A stretch of 64,000 bases of DNA from Megaleporinus macrocephalus (GCA_021613375.1 CM038720.1:15035962-15099961), one strand, 5' to 3'; shown: positions 36,331-50,743, counted from the first letter of the stretch. The notes: a model not told the origin generated them from the letters alone. Numbers and translations: made by a program.

Positions 36331-37748
36331 AGCTTACCTCCAGGAGCCTGTCCACCGGCTCCTGAATGAGGACAAACAGTGGCAGGCAGTATGGACACTT
36401 AAGTCAATCACAGTCCTGTATTTGTCTTGTTCCTCCCCTGTGGAAGGAGGCAATTCTCTCCTCTGGCCTTGTTATTTGTTTCCATCTTTTTATCTATGCT
36501 CTTGATTGCCTGGGCCATTTGGCGGGCATTCTGACCGTGCAAACAAGTCAGTCAGCTTCTGAAAGTCCCATGACACTGTAAATGGAGGGAGAAAGGACAA
36601 ACGTCTGTCTCACCCTCCTCCTGTCCCTTACAATCCTGTTAGCTGCAGTTACAGCCTGAGGTCTGGTATTGTTGTACTGGGTAATTAGATTGTCAATCAA
36701 GGCCTGCATGAATGACCTCTAGGTTAAGAGGGGGGCTTGCATTGAGATCTGTTTCGGTAGTATGTGACCTATGTTATGTTCAGATGCCCTGATTAAAGAG
36801 TCACTCTGACATGGGAAGTGGGTAATTTATCCTCATTTATCTTTATAAGTGTTGTTGAGCGATGGCAAGCCAAATGTTTTAAACATGTTTAAGTGGAATT
36901 TTTCAAAGCAACACTGTAAAATGCCCTCGCCCTGCTTAACACTGTTTATTTCCAAAGACAAACTCTAGTAGAAACTGAAAAGGTGTAATGTTTGTAACTG
37001 TATACTACAAGCACTCAACTATTTTCTGTGACTAGTGCAAGCAGATTACAGAGAGACTGTACAACAAAAAGTAAGAAAATTGTACTTAAAACAACTGATA
37101 AAAGAATTTTAAGGTAAAAACAGGTAAAACCTCTTGGCGCTAAAAGGAAAATAAGCATTATGCCAGAGGTAGAAATAGAAGTAGAAGTAAATTATAAAAC
37201 ACTTTCTAAATTTCACATTGCTATGCTTGTAAAATATAGAAAACTCTGTGTATACAGCTGAAACGTTCATGTTCTTATGACTGTGTTTCTTAGACATCAA
37301 ACGCCCCTGAAGCATCCCAAAATGGTTTAAACGTTGTTCTGTGTGAAATCGTAGGGATGATGGATGGTGCTAGTCTGCAGCCCTGAACCTAGGGGTTGGA
37401 ATAAAATAGAAAAAATATTCTGAAAGTAATTATCACAGTCGGATGACAAGTTCTTATAAAGAAATCATAAAGGTTATAAAATAATTGAAATATTGTAATA
37501 TCCATCCCAAAATCAGGCTTCAAAATATTTTCCCATAAAGTACTCTGAAGTATAAAAAGAACACTCAAGGGAGGCAATAAAGTACTTGTTTTAGCTCTGT
37601 GAGATGGACAGAAAAAAAGTGTTATAATAACCCTTGGTCATACACACTCTCTACTGGACCACTAGTGGTGGATCGTCTACAGCACTTGCCATCTTAAGGG
37701 GGCAATTAAAGCCCACTGTAGCTGCCTGAATCTCTCTCCATCTCTCAC

Positions 37749-37750
<2 letters not shown>

Positions 37751-37795
<45 letters not shown>
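37751..37795. repeat. (CA)n microsatellite
   Basis: About 22 perfect CA units. Confidence 0.96.
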
Positions 37796-37799
<4 letters not shown>

Positions 37800-38681
37800 C
37801 ACCAGAAGCAGAATCTTCTTAAGCTTTTTAAAACTCAGACCAGCATCTGATCCCTTTTTTTAAACTGCTTATAACATGGAAATCCATTTTATCCAATTCA
37901 GTGAAAGTCTTTGATGTACTTTGTAAACATTTTTAGACTTTTTGAAAGTAGTATTCTTTCCTCAGTCCGTATATGGACCTGCCTGACAGCTCATTGTACA
38001 ATTTAGATGATTCTAAACTAGGGCTTTCCCGCCTTTTAACTGCTTGTAGACTCAAGAATCATGGGTACGGGTGCATTAACAAGGGAACTGTGGGATCATT
38101 TCAATATGCATGATGTAAAAAGCAGTAAAATGAGTGAAGTGTAGATATGTTAGGACAGCAGACCTATCTCTCCTGACATCTGCTATCATGCTGCAGTGAG
38201 ATCACCTGTCAATTTATAAGTGAATACATGTCAATACAATTATGATTCCTAAAAGGGCCTGAGACTGTAAAAGGTCATTTAAAAAGGATTGTTATGTTAC
38301 ATAAAAGCACACACATTTTAAAAGTGGGCTTAAGGAATGGAAAAAAAGACAGTTTTTAAAATATGGGACCTTTAAATAGAGTGAGAACACACACACCCAC
38401 TCCCACACCCTCTTTCCCCTGTGCTGCTACTTGATCGATTTGATAGGATTTGATTATCTGGGACACTATGAAGAATAACCTGGGTGGTGGTAAAGGGTCC
38501 CTTGCTCATCCATTTCTCAAGTTCTCTCAGGCTCTGCTCCTTTCCAATGGCTCTGTCCATCCTTCACCACAGCATCAGAACAAAAAATAAAAATCCCTCA
38601 ACGCCTTGAACTTCAGCCAGCCATCAATCAAACCACACAAACACAGAGAGGGCATACTCTCCAAAGAGAGAAGGATGGAAG

Positions 38682-38723
38682 GAAAAAAAGAAAAAGAAGA
38701 AGAAGAAAAAGAAGAAGAAGAAA
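38682..38723. repeat. (GAA)n-like tract
   Basis: GAAAAA followed by interrupted AAG/GAA triplets. Confidence 0.88.
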
Positions 38724-39334
38724 GCAGTCATAGCCTATTGGTCCACTATTCTAACCCTCCACCCATCTATATCTAAGGGGGGGAAGAGAGAGCAGTGGCC
38801 GCTTAGAAGTCAGGTGCTAATGAGGGCTGTCCCTAAGGAACAAGAGAGGCCAGAGATTCAAACGTGCTGTCATCTGCGCCACTTCTCTTTTCATGTCCCT
38901 TCTCAAAGCACTGAGAGCGGCCAGCCCTTTCCTTCACACCGCCAATTCTTTTCTGCTGAAGACTTAGGCCGCTGCCTCACCACAGCCCTAGTTTCCCCCA
39001 TCTCCTCAGATGAGGAGCGCCTAATGAGATCGAAATTATCCACTTACTGGGAGTAACTGAAAGATCTAGGACCATCCGCTCCCAAGGGAGGCAGCACTGC
39101 TTCCGCACCACCAGCCCATGGGCTGCTTCATATTTCTGAATTACATTAAAGTATGTCCCACTGAAAATAAGTGCTTTACATTTCCTAATATATTCCAAGA
39201 TTTTCTCATCCATGCTCTAGCAACTACAAAAACAATGTAATTACTGCTGAGTATTAAGTATTCTGTTGTATAATGTGCCAGTCTCTCTTGTAATGAAGTG
39301 TCTTGTTTTCTGGCACCAAAAAAAAAAAAAGCAG

Positions 39335-39790
39335 GCGCTGATGGTTGATTCATTGACAGCGCAGCCTATTAGCATGCACTCGCTAATTAATGATTCCGGA
39401 ATATTTACCACGGCTGCATGGAGTTCGGCAGCATCCTCGTTAACATCCATTTCCAGTGGTGTGAAAAAGCTCGGAGCGTTTTTTCCTTCTTTTACGAAAT
39501 GGTTTGGATTGCACATTAATGATCAAAGGGAACAATTTGAGATGACTGCACACGGCGCAGGCCCAGCCAAAATTACGCATAATATTATTGTGCATTTTGA
39601 AACCAAGCTAAAACATTTATGGGACTATCATCCATAATAATGGCTCTAAAATGCAAGTCTCAAAGCCACTCCCTCAGCACTTTTCTACTGAGAGGGAGAC
39701 TGGAGCCGGACAATGGACAATTTCACATGAATCTTTTATATGCATTTAGTGAGCTGAGATGGGGCTTTGCAGGTGTTGATTGCTGCCCAT
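39335..39790. promoter_or_regulatory. Strongest candidate conserved enhancer-like block
   Basis: About 450 bp of unique DNA with dense developmental transcription-factor words: TTGATTCATTGACAGC (PBX/MEIS-like), CGCTAATTAATGATTCC and CACATTAATGATC (homeodomain), ACGCATAATATTATTG and TATATGCATTTAG (POU-like). A 123-codon frame on the plus strand crosses it but has no splice context or recognisable domain. Many vertebrate enhancers look like this and lie in large introns; conservation has not been tested. Confidence 0.35.
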
Positions 39791-42595
39791 TATATGGTAA
39801 ATAAGACAAAACACACCACACACACACACTCACTCTCTCTCTCTTGGTATGAAACTGGTCCTTGCTGATTAAAGACATCAAGCTCATTACAAATCTGTCT
39901 GTGTTCCCTTTGTTTTATTCTAGACAGTAAGAGTCAGTAAGAGATAAACAAATGGAGATGGCCATGCAACTTTGCAGTAGCTGAATAGTCCATGGAATCA
40001 AGCACCATGAAAAAAGGAGAGAAAGTGTCTACTTCTCTACACTACTTTTTTTCTCTCTCTCTGTCCCCCAGTGCAACACCCGCCCCCCTTACTTTAGTCT
40101 CTCGGTTTGACCTCATGGCTGACGTATGGCAAGAAAACGGAGAAGGAATGCAGCATTCCAATGGGCTATTGTTCTTTCTTTTCCATATGGTGTTCTCCTT
40201 ACTGCAGCGTTGGATTCTCACACCGGTCCAAAAGCAGAGCCTGTGTTTGGAAAACTCATCTGTTATCATGGGCTAAACTGCAACAACACGGATCTAGAAA
40301 CAATGCGCCTTCTCTGCGAGGCTTTGGGAACATGGCTGCATAGATGAGCAATCTTTTATTCCTCAGTGAAAAAGGAAGGCTTTACCGCAGGCCTTTGGGC
40401 ACAGACACAGTAGACTAGAATTGTATGTCCCCAAGTTCCTGCAGAGGCAGGAAGTACAATGGATCTCAAAGCAGGTCAATGCACAACAATGTGCCTGGCC
40501 CAGTCTATACAAAAAGTAGAGCAGACCATAAAAAGGCAGAAGTCTTAGAGCTTTAATAGACGCCTTTAGCCCCGTAGAGGAGGATCCCACCAATGGTATG
40601 AATCGCCACAAGAAGTGGCTGTCAAAAAAAGCAGTGACATTGTCAGCATTCACAGGAGCGGGCAAACAGTGTTGGGACACAAAAGCCAGCCGTTCCTCTA
40701 CAGGAGACCCCTGAATCATTTTAGAGGATTATATTCAGTGGCAACGTGAGGAAGATTTATGGGGAAACACACCAGGAAGCTTGTGTGTGTGTGTGTAAGG
40801 ATAAAACCAGCATTCTCTGTGCAGCTCTAGAACCATGCATTTCAATCAGGGCGCCATTCAGAGGCCAGCTTCATGCCGAGCAGACTTATATAGCTCTGTA
40901 GATGCATCCGCATAGGAACATGACACAAATCCAGGATTGCTTTCTCTCCTGCCTTCTTCTCATCCAAGCTTATCCCTCCCCCCAATTCTTACCTCTGCTG
41001 CAGTACGGTCAACATTTACAGACCCATTAGAGAACCACCACAGAGCTTTTGACCACTTCACATGTCATGGTGAACTTCTCGTTCTTGTTTCCTTGCCAAG
41101 AGTAGAGTCCGCTAAGACATCTTCCGGTTGGACCAGAGAAGACAATGCCGCTGAAGCTCAACAGAGCAGTGGGGGGTGGGCTTCTTCAAAATCGGATGAA
41201 GACGTTATTACTTACAAGAGCAAGGCTGCTGCAAGAATGCAGGAAAGAATGCTCTGAGGAGAGTAGGAGAGGGAAAAGTAAATCTGCAGTGGGGCCAGAT
41301 CTGTAACAGTCCTTCATTGAAGTTCTGACTTTTTATTTAAAACATGTTTTCCTCACTTTCTTCTTTCTCTGTTGTACAATAAATATTAAAGGACTTCTCT
41401 TGCCACACCAAAGCTGAAACCACAGTTTGTCGAGAGCTAACTTTATTAAGGTGCCTTGACTGTGGGAGAATGAAGTACTAGACTGTTTTTTCTGGTATAT
41501 CGGTTGAAATCTTTCCTCACAACTGTTGCACTGGTATGCCACAACAAAGCGTAGATAATACAACATAAATACACCACAAAACACACTACACTCAGCCCCT
41601 TTAACCAAGTTAAGGGGTAGCAGCACACCCTTGATCACCTCCTGGTGTATAGCCTGTTACATCTGCGGTAGCTCACTTTGTTTTGGGGCAGTGGACCTAA
41701 AATAAAGGCCAGTCTTTTGAGATACTAAAATATAAATAACTAATGTTTTCTCATTTCTAAAGTCTGACGGTTGAAAGCATCAATGTATAGGACGCACACA
41801 AAAGAAATTACATGAGAAACAGGCTTCTCATTCAATTTCCCTGTTCTACCTTAAATAGTACAACAGTTTGGCCTGTACAGGTGCCAGAATGTAACTGCTG
41901 CTCTGTTTAAGGTTAAATGTAAAATTCCAACAAAAAGACGCCCAATGCATAGTTGCTTAAAGAAACTAAGACAAGAAATAGCATTTTTGCATGGCCTGTT
42001 GGGCTAAAGCAATAGTGTCTATACACGTATATGTGTATATACTGCCCACTACTACGCGAATGAGTGAATATTCCACCCGAATACGACCAGGATGTTTCAC
42101 AGTACAATAGCTTTAACTTTGACATTAGTCATCTGGCACCTCCACACCAGTAAGTGAACATGAATGCCTTCTGGCTTAGGACCACATGCTAAGAATCTTT
42201 AATTGACAACGGTGTTGTTTTACAACTCAAAATGGTGGCTGGTAGACAGAAGGACAGGGAATAAAGGCTCGCCCGGTTGCCTTTCAATTATCTCTGAGCC
42301 TCATCCTCTCTGTTTTCTTAATTGGGTTGCAGACAAAAGCACCAACCTGTCTGCCTGTGTCCATTTCTGCTCCCCTGACTCAGTGCTGTATGTGGAATGC
42401 AGGTGCAACAGCACCAAAAGATACAGAGAGAAAGAAAAAGAAAGAACAAGAGAGCGAGAGAATTAAAGTGCATGCCTGTGTCTTTTGTGATCTAGTCAAA
42501 CTATTCTTAGAATACCTGTGGTCTTCATTACATATGCACTTTTTCCATCCAAACATCTCCTTTTGCAGTTCTTTCTTTATAGACTGGCTGTGTAG

Positions 42596-42598
<3 letters not shown>

Positions 42599-42631
<33 letters not shown>
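42599..42631. repeat. (GA)n microsatellite
   Basis: Perfect GA tract of 33 bp. Confidence 0.95.
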
Positions 42632-42632
<1 letters not shown>

Positions 42633-43029
42633 ACATTTGTGTGGGCTAGTACAAGGGTAACCCTAGATAGCTCTCCAAACAAAAGCTGGGTTGAAGCTCA
42701 ATGCTCCAAACCTCAAATACTCTGAATATATTCACCAGATCTCTGGCATTAGCCATGCACTTACATGCACAGTCTGTACCAGATATGTCAATAAGATGCC
42801 TGTTATTGTACTTTAGTCTCACCATGTAAAGTTCTATTCAGTCAAGTTCACTGCATATATAAACGATAAACTTAACTTGGGTGATCTACATAGTCATCAC
42901 ACACTGCTTGTTAATTATTCCAGTGCGGTCTGGTTTCTGTGGGGCAGTGCCGTCACATAACTAAACTTATCTTAATTTGAAATCGCTCAGGTGTGAGGGG
43001 CCCTACTAAGTACCCGATAATTATGATTT

Positions 43030-43330
43030 AATTTTTTCCCATCTTTCCAGTGCTTGCCTCTGGCCTCTATTAATTGAATGGGTTCCATTGAGCAATTATC
43101 ATCATTTCAAAACTGATCCCTGCTCTTTGCCTGCAAGGGGAAGCAAGACGCTGCTCGAGTCCATCTTGTTGTGCAAGCTGATAAGCTTTACTGTGAGCTG
43201 GATAAGATGCACTGCTTTCCAAAGACAAATGTTCGTCTCTGTGTCTCTGGGTGCATCCAGACAGTTCACATGCGGACACTTAACTGCTGCCAGCGCTGTA
43301 AATTGTGGACGGTCATGAGCGGCTCCTGAG
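43030..43330. promoter_or_regulatory. Candidate conserved non-coding block
   Basis: Unique sequence with TATTAATTGAATGG, GAGCAATTATCATC and two GATA-type words (GCTGATAAGC, CTGGATAAGATG) within 150 bp. No coding homology. Regulatory role inferred. Confidence 0.28.
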
Positions 43331-43431
43331 CTTGTACTGTTCTGGTGAGCAAACACTTGAACATGTTGTTACAAACAAGCAACAGGACAAGGTACTCTCA
43401 GAACTCAGGAGACACGAATCTCTTGGACAGG

Positions 43432-43468
43432 AAGTAGCGCGTGGGGGAAAATGGAATCATGTTATGGG
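43432..43468 (+). repeat. Short direct repeat, copy 1
   Basis: AAGTAGCG(C/T)GTGGGGGAAAATGGAATCATGT is shared with 44701-44738, about 1.27 kb away, in the same orientation. Confidence 0.75.
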
Positions 43469-44683
43469 TTTCTGAAACAGCAAATCAAATATTTTTTTTT
43501 GCTGGAACACCATGCGGACAGGGACCAGCTCAGAATCAAATAGCTTTTTGCTCTCTCATATCCGAGAGGTACATAGTGAAAATACCCACTGTCATGACGC
43601 ATCTGCTTTCATAAGATAAGCTAAAGAGAGCGGGGTAGAATAGCAGAACAGGGCCGACAGTGGCGCTCCAGTGAAAGTGGAAGGGCCTGGAAGGGGGAAC
43701 AAGCTCAGCAATGCCCCACAGATAGGACAAAAGTCCTTGGCTTTATCCATGCACCCACGGAAGCCACTCTGGCACACTTTATTTTGGTTACAAGAGATTA
43801 ATACCACTAATCTGCTTTCGGTGCTTAGCTGGATAAATGAATGCAGGCTTGTGAGGGCTGAATGACTCTGTTTGCCATTTTTCTCTCTCCCTCGCTTTCT
43901 CTCCCTCGTTTTCTCTCTTTCTGTCATTGCCCAGGGCCGCTCACTACAATAGCCCATCACTCTCCACAGCTCAAAAGGTGCTGAAGGACAAAATCAACTT
44001 GTACAGCAATCCTTATGCTAATGTGTATACAGACTAAGCCGAGCTCTGCTGTAGAAGTAATACCAGATTTCTCTAAAGATTCCACACATCATACATCTTT
44101 ATGTTTAGTATCTTTCTGATCACAGTACTGCCGAGCAAGATATTGGGCATAAAAATTAAAAAATTTTAGGATCAAAAGAGCTCTCACATTACAGCCTCTC
44201 AACTTTCACGCGCACGATAAGACAACCCGACTTGTCTTTATAGAGCAGGCATATTATTTCTAGTCTCAGAAGAGGGTTCTTTCTTTTTCTCTCATAAAGC
44301 CGAGTCCTGCAGCCAGCCCGCAGGCAATAATGACACTCGCCACACGCTCTCCTCCCACACATTTGATCCAGTGCTTGATCTGCTCTCCGAGAAAATCCAA
44401 CACACACACACAGCTTTCACTTCTGTTATCTTAAGACCTCTAACACACCCTCATATGTGGTGTACTCCAAACATCGGCAGAACTGATGCAGTGGAAATCT
44501 CTGATCTCCGAAGACAGTAATTAGCCTACAACGTGAACTTCAAGTCCTGATTCATCTTTGGCTTCGAGTCGAGTGATAAGACCACCCAGATTTAATTAGG
44601 TGTGGCAGTGATATTGGATCATGTGTTTAAGATTTTTCGACTGCAATCATAGATCGTGGGTTCCTCGCTAGGAGCTTTCGTTT

Positions 44684-44738
44684 TTGGGTCGAATGACCCA
44701 AAGTAGCGTGTGGGGGAAAATGGAATCATGTCTATGGC
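44684..44738 (+). repeat. Short direct repeat, copy 2, preceded by a small palindrome
   Basis: The second copy begins at 44701. Just left of it TTTGGGTCGAATGACCCAAA forms a short hairpin that is absent from copy 1. Confidence 0.7.
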
Positions 44739-47700
44739 TGTGTCTGTAATATGCTGAAAGTAGTGTGTACCATTCGTGATCAAAAACAACTACGTTCAAC
44801 TTTTTTTTTTTCCATTCCTTCACCTCTCCTAAAAAATAAGCCTATATGTAAAGAGCACCCTGCCTAATGATGCGCTCATGGAGCGAGTGCCATTATTTCA
44901 CTACATGCTTGCTCACTGCCATCTGTACTAGGGACATCAAACGGCCCTCGCCAAAGTTCTTTAATCCTTCCATACAAGCCTTTTTTCTGAGTCGAGGCGA
45001 AGAATCTTAAGATCCACCAAGAGTGTTAGAAGGGCCAACTTCCGAGTGAAGTTCAGAGAGTTTTGTTTAAGCATTGCCTCATGTATATCGCTGGTATTGA
45101 TGTACATGCTAGAATCTAGCTGAACAAAGCTTGATTAAGGTCCAATGAAAGGCAGAGGGCAAAACACACACATACACACAAATACACACACACATATATA
45201 CATGTACATATATATATATTTATGTGCTTAACTTACATAGGCGGCTACGATGTAGTGCTCACTGCTCACTTATAATCATATTTGCCGCAGGAGATATGAG
45301 AACTTGAAGATTATAAGCATTATGTGTGAATTTGTGATGAATCTGGTGACATAGGCAGACCACAACTGCTGCTCATAACATCCTGTGTAAATATGTAGAG
45401 GAACCAATTAGCTTAGAAACCAGTTGGTTCATAACACCTGTGTTAATACATGAACATTCTTAGAGCTGACTAGCAAAATGCAGAGTTAACATTACTGTTC
45501 AAATCTTGTGTATTAAACAAAGCATTATTAGTAACGTCACATACAGGCAGTGCATTCAGTCGGCTGAGTAATTGGGTTATGTAAAGTCACTGTGGCAACA
45601 ATACAGCACTGCACTGACATAAAGAAAATGTAAATTGAATTCAATTAATTTAAATTCAGACCAGGTTCCACAAGCCGAATTTGGCCATGTCTTTATACAT
45701 ACAGCGTTTAGATTCAACTGAGTTATAATACAAATATGTTAATTAGATTTCCAAACAAGTGAATGTTTAAAAAAAATGTATATACAGCACCTTATGGGCA
45801 ATGTTTTGGTACATTATTTGCAAGTCTGGTAGATACTTTGTATACATAGCACTAAATAAACTAAATAAATAGCACATAAATTTGTAGTACTTTGGCTAGT
45901 TGCCTGTAATATTATGGAGACTGTAAAATAAGCAACTTTTCTTTTCAATAAACTGTACTGTATCGGATTGTACTGAAATATATCGGACTATACACAGCTG
46001 TAATTCATCAAACACAGCCAATTTTGTGCAAACAATTGTTGCAATGCCGTTTGCTTTTTCTCTTTTGGAGCATTTACCGTATTCTAAATGTTCTGTCTAC
46101 AGCTAGCCGGTCTGCAATTGACTATGGCTGTAGGTGTGTGCAGGTGGTAATCAGATGGAAGATTTTGTTTATTTTGCCTACATTATAAATTCCAGTTAGT
46201 GTACTATAGTTTGCATCTTCGCTTTAATTCTGTATTTCATCTATATTTCTAACATCACCATATACCATTGCTACCTATTTCAGATCCATTACGTATGGTG
46301 TATGTATTGTACGTACCTAGGAGTGTGTTACCACAGTATTACAGAGAACATACAGGAAAATTTATATGAAATTAATTACTTACTCTGTACTTCTGTCACA
46401 TACATGCATACATTTACTGAACGCTCCATCACTGAAAGGTAACATATACATAGAATTTTACACATCAGGTACTGTGAACTCTGCAAATACTACATACTAC
46501 TAAGTACTACATATTTCAGGTCTCCTGACTAACACTGTCCAGTTACCCACCAATAAAAATAGCTCTTTTGGGACACTTTCTGGGCGACAGTGCTGTGTGC
46601 AGTAAAATTTGGTGTCTGTAAAGGACGTTATTGTGGTTGGTAGATCATCTTGTCCTATGCTCCTGGATTTCCATGGCAAGGATGCATGGGGAAAAAGTAC
46701 TGAAGCAGTGTATTCACCCTTATATTCTCCAAGTATTGTTTTACATAACTGATAATTTTTTATATATTCCATTATATATATATATGTACATGCAAAGTGT
46801 GTACCAGAAAATTACTTTTATTTACTTCATTTACTACCTATTCAATTCCGATCAAGTGCAACTGTAGGTACCTGGTAGTTTTGAATGTAAATTACTAGTC
46901 ATGTACAAAAATTACTGGCACGTACGACATACTCACCACACTACCATACTTGCTGTACCATAAAATGAAGTGCTACAGAAAGCGCTTTCCATCTGGCAAA
47001 GACATTTACATTTACTTTTGTGCTGTTGGAACACTACTATTGATAAAACTAGTGATGTCAACAGAACAGCCGCAGTTCTCCTGCTGTTTCATATTGGGAC
47101 AGTCCTGCCTGATGTAGGACTCTTAATAGTCATGCTGACTATGAACGTTGTAGTGCGATACATAAATAGCTGGACCTCATTACACATGCTGTGACAAGTC
47201 ATTTGTTGTGCTTAATAATTCATACAGGCATGTAAGCAGCTCGCTTAGATGCACATGTATTCGTGAGGCTGCCGTATTGACAGCATAAAATTTTAATGTG
47301 CCTATGCGGGAAGAACAAAGGATTGGGTGATTAAAGCTCTGGCAAAGAGACCATTTGGAATAATTCGTACTTGTATTTAGATGAACAAATGGATCGTGTT
47401 TTAATTTTCAAGTATGCATTATGCACATGCAATCTTAAATCCTTTTATTACCTGCTTAACTTCCTGTTTAAAGCCAACCGTGGTCACAAAAATGAACGAT
47501 TCCTTTAAAACATCACATGAACGCTAACCAGATCATTTATATTGTTTTTTTTTTTTTTACACTTTTTACAAATTAAAGAAGCATAATAAAACATGTACAC
47601 TGCTAAAAGGGTCACATCAAGAGTCCACCCATGCCTTGGAAAAGTGTTACCAGTCACAACTAGATGTACATTATCAAATTTGTAGTACACAAATACTCAC

Positions 47701-48619
47701 TACCTCTTTCCAGTGACAGAACATGTGTTCTCTCTGTTAACCACAAACACACACTGCTGTAAACTAATGAACCCCGAGACTCCATGATGTTGTTAAAACA
47801 GTCTGTTATAATCTATGTTCTACAGCATTGTGATTCAAATTCCTTTTTAACACGTTGCTGTGGCAGAAAATCCTGTTTTTGAATCACCATGTTATCAGTA
47901 TAAAAATATTTTTAGCATCATCATGATAAATGACATCACAATCAGAAATGCATATTATGGCATACTGACAAAAGTGATCCCGAAAACAATAAACAATGTA
48001 ACTTCGCCCAGACCCCTCTTGAAGTATCATGATATTATACTGTTGTGTTATCTGCCACTATGCTCCCTTGAATGATAGCAGGAAATAAGAACAACACAAG
48101 AGGCTCTTAAAATCAGAAGGTAAAAACAACAGTAGCTGAACCGGTAGCAGCAGAGGTCTTGGGTGGATGCCTCCGAGCCAGCAGAGCTTATTATTTGGCC
48201 TGGTACAGGCTGCTCCAGCTAATTTCAGCTGACATGACAAGGCTCAGGCCAACTCCAGGAGGTCCTCTAACCTTCTGCCACACACAAACACACACACACG
48301 CACATGCATGCCCCTTCAGTGGTTAAGAGACTGGCTGGATGGCTGATTACTCACTTCGACCCATGGGTGGTTGCCCTTCACACAAACCCACACACTCACA
48401 CGCCCCCCCCCACACACACACTCTCATAAAATGCCCCCAGCTGAAGCCAGCATGCTTGCTTTATTAAAGAACAAAAATAAGGTTGCGTCCATTTTTCATC
48501 TTCCATAAAGGCCTCCATCTTCCATCATTTCAGGTGGCAAAAATAAATAAATAAATAAACAAATAAAAATCACTTTGCACCGAGTCGTATGGGACAAAAG
48601 CCTCTCTCCTGTAATATCC

Positions 48620-48830
48620 AGCGCTAAGCCACCATGTTAGTTTTAATTTTCCCCCACATAATCACATTTCAAGCCATCTCTGCTCCCCAAATTGAATTCT
48701 AATTGCCAGACAATGACCGTAGCATCACAATTTGCAGGAGAGATCACATGGAATGCAACATCTAAATTAAACCCAACGTGGAGAGCTGAATGTAATCTAC
48801 AGAGTATATTAATATATATTAAAAAAGGTG
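48620..48830. promoter_or_regulatory. Candidate conserved non-coding block
   Basis: Unique AT-balanced sequence with AAATTGAATTCTAATTGCC, ACATAATCACATTTC and GTGGAGAGCTGAATG words, preceded by CA-rich and AAAT-rich simple repeats at about 48280-48420 and 48535-48570. Confidence 0.2.
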
Positions 48831-49099
48831 GGGAGTGGAGCGTTTATGAAGAGGACAACAGAGCCAGCCTGTTGCCCGTTCCCCATGCCTCGTGTTATTA
48901 TAGGGAGGATTGATCTGGACACCATGACTGAAGCCCCTTCATTTGAGCCAGGCTGATGAGACAGGTCTCATCACAGCATGAGCTACGACTCCGCTCTCTG
49001 GATCTGGGTCAGACGCACGTAACAGCACAAGCACAGCGTAAAATGTGCCTTGATGTGAGCGTATTGCCCTGAATGCAACATCCAATTTACCAAGACCTC

Positions 49100-49260
49100 G
49101 ACTTATCATGCAAGCATTAGCCCTAACATCAGGAGTTTGTGAGTTCAATCCCCGGCAATGCCACAGCCCTCTGTGGTCAAGAGTCCAAGACAGCATAATT
49201 GGTCTGCTCGCTCACTCACTGCCGCTCCCTCCATCAGTGCACTCTGTGATGCCAGTGTGG
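49100..49260 (+). repeat. Possible tRNA-derived SINE fragment
   Basis: GAGTTCAATCC (49141-49151) fits the RNA polymerase III B box (GGTTCGANTCC), and CAAGCATTAGCCCTAACATC precedes it in the region expected of a tRNA-like head. No clear A box or 3' tail is seen. Confidence 0.35.
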
Positions 49261-50743
49261 GTGACATTTAGCTGATGTTACAGAATTGGCAGTTACTATT
49301 CTCCTACAATCCTGTTGAGCTGTCCAATGAAGCTCCATTAGCGACAACTTAAAAAAAAAAGCAGTGGCTAGCTTTAAAGGAGTTAGAGGAAACGCATGCT
49401 ATCCTTCACTGTCTTAGCGCTGGTAATAACCTATGATTGAGATAGACCTAGCTATTGAGTAAAATTGGCAATGACCAAATTGAATAATGGGAAAATAATG
49501 GAACAACCAAACAAACTAGAGACAGAACAGAAAATTAAAGATCTGTGAGAAGTGCTGCTAATAAACAAGGTTCTTTCCCGGCCAAGTTCTTCATTCCAGC
49601 TATAACAATAAAAGCCTGTGAGACAATAACACAAGCTAATTTTTTTTGCATCTAGTTCTGAGAATCTAAAGAGTTATATTGATGGTAATCATTCTTTCAG
49701 CATGTATTTTAGGTTCATGCCTCTGCCTTACCACTGAGTCTGCTGCCATTTATAGGGAAAGTCTCTCAACAACCCATCTCTCGAGGACTTGAGGCAGAGG
49801 AAAAAAAATCAACACAAACCCAACCAGTGCTATCTGCTCAAACTTTAGTCAACAGAGTGAAATATGTAATTAGCCACATGTGCAAAGCCTCTCGTGTTTT
49901 GTATGCACTCACATGCCGAAGAAAAGCACTTTCTGCTTTTTACCACTCACATGGGTCATAAACTTAGCGTTTCTGGCCCTGCGCCAGTTTTCTACATAAC
50001 ATGGGTGGAATGTCTGATTTTCACCTGAAATTGGACTTCTTCCTCTCTCACCCCCCTCATCTCCTCCACAGTTGATTCTTACTTCTCCATTTTTTTATAC
50101 ATTGTGGCTGCTCCCATTGATATCAGGGCTGCTTCTCTGGCTCACATGATGACATGCTGTTATAAAGGAAAATCATGACGCAAAGCAAATATCACAAGAA
50201 GGGTGATACAGCAAGCGTACAACGAGAATTTTAGTTGAGTGTGTGGAAAAAAATTCTGTACACGCCAAGTTATGGGATTTCATAAGAACAAAAAGACGGG
50301 GTGTGGTGTTGTCTGTCAGAGCTTTTCAAGAGTTCTCATCACTGCTCACTATCCCCCAGCTGAGGAGAGCGTTTAGCCATGACAGGGCCAATCGAATGCC
50401 CTCCCAGAGAGCCTAATCCTGGCCTTATCCCCAAATGAGGCTCGTTACAGGCAGCGGGATCAAAACACAACAAAGGAGGCTTGCCAGACTCCTTCACTGG
50501 CTCGCTCCTTTCTCTCCATCTTCTCTTGCTTCAGTGTTCTCTCCATCTCTAAATGTTTTTCCTCATTTGTGGCCTGTCTAGCCGGATTCCTCATCTCTCT
50601 TGCCTGTTTCCATCTCTCCAACTGTCTCACCCTATTCTTCTGTTCAGTCCGCCATTTCCCGAGGCTCTGCGTAATCCCAATCAAATCAAGCCCAATCTTT
50701 TCAGTCTTGTTCCTGTATTGCCAGAGGAGTATATTCTTAAGAT

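Noticed and set aside
39266..39637. 123-codon open frame on the plus strand
   Set aside because: It overlaps a motif-dense non-coding block, begins in a poly-A-bearing segment and has no known domain.
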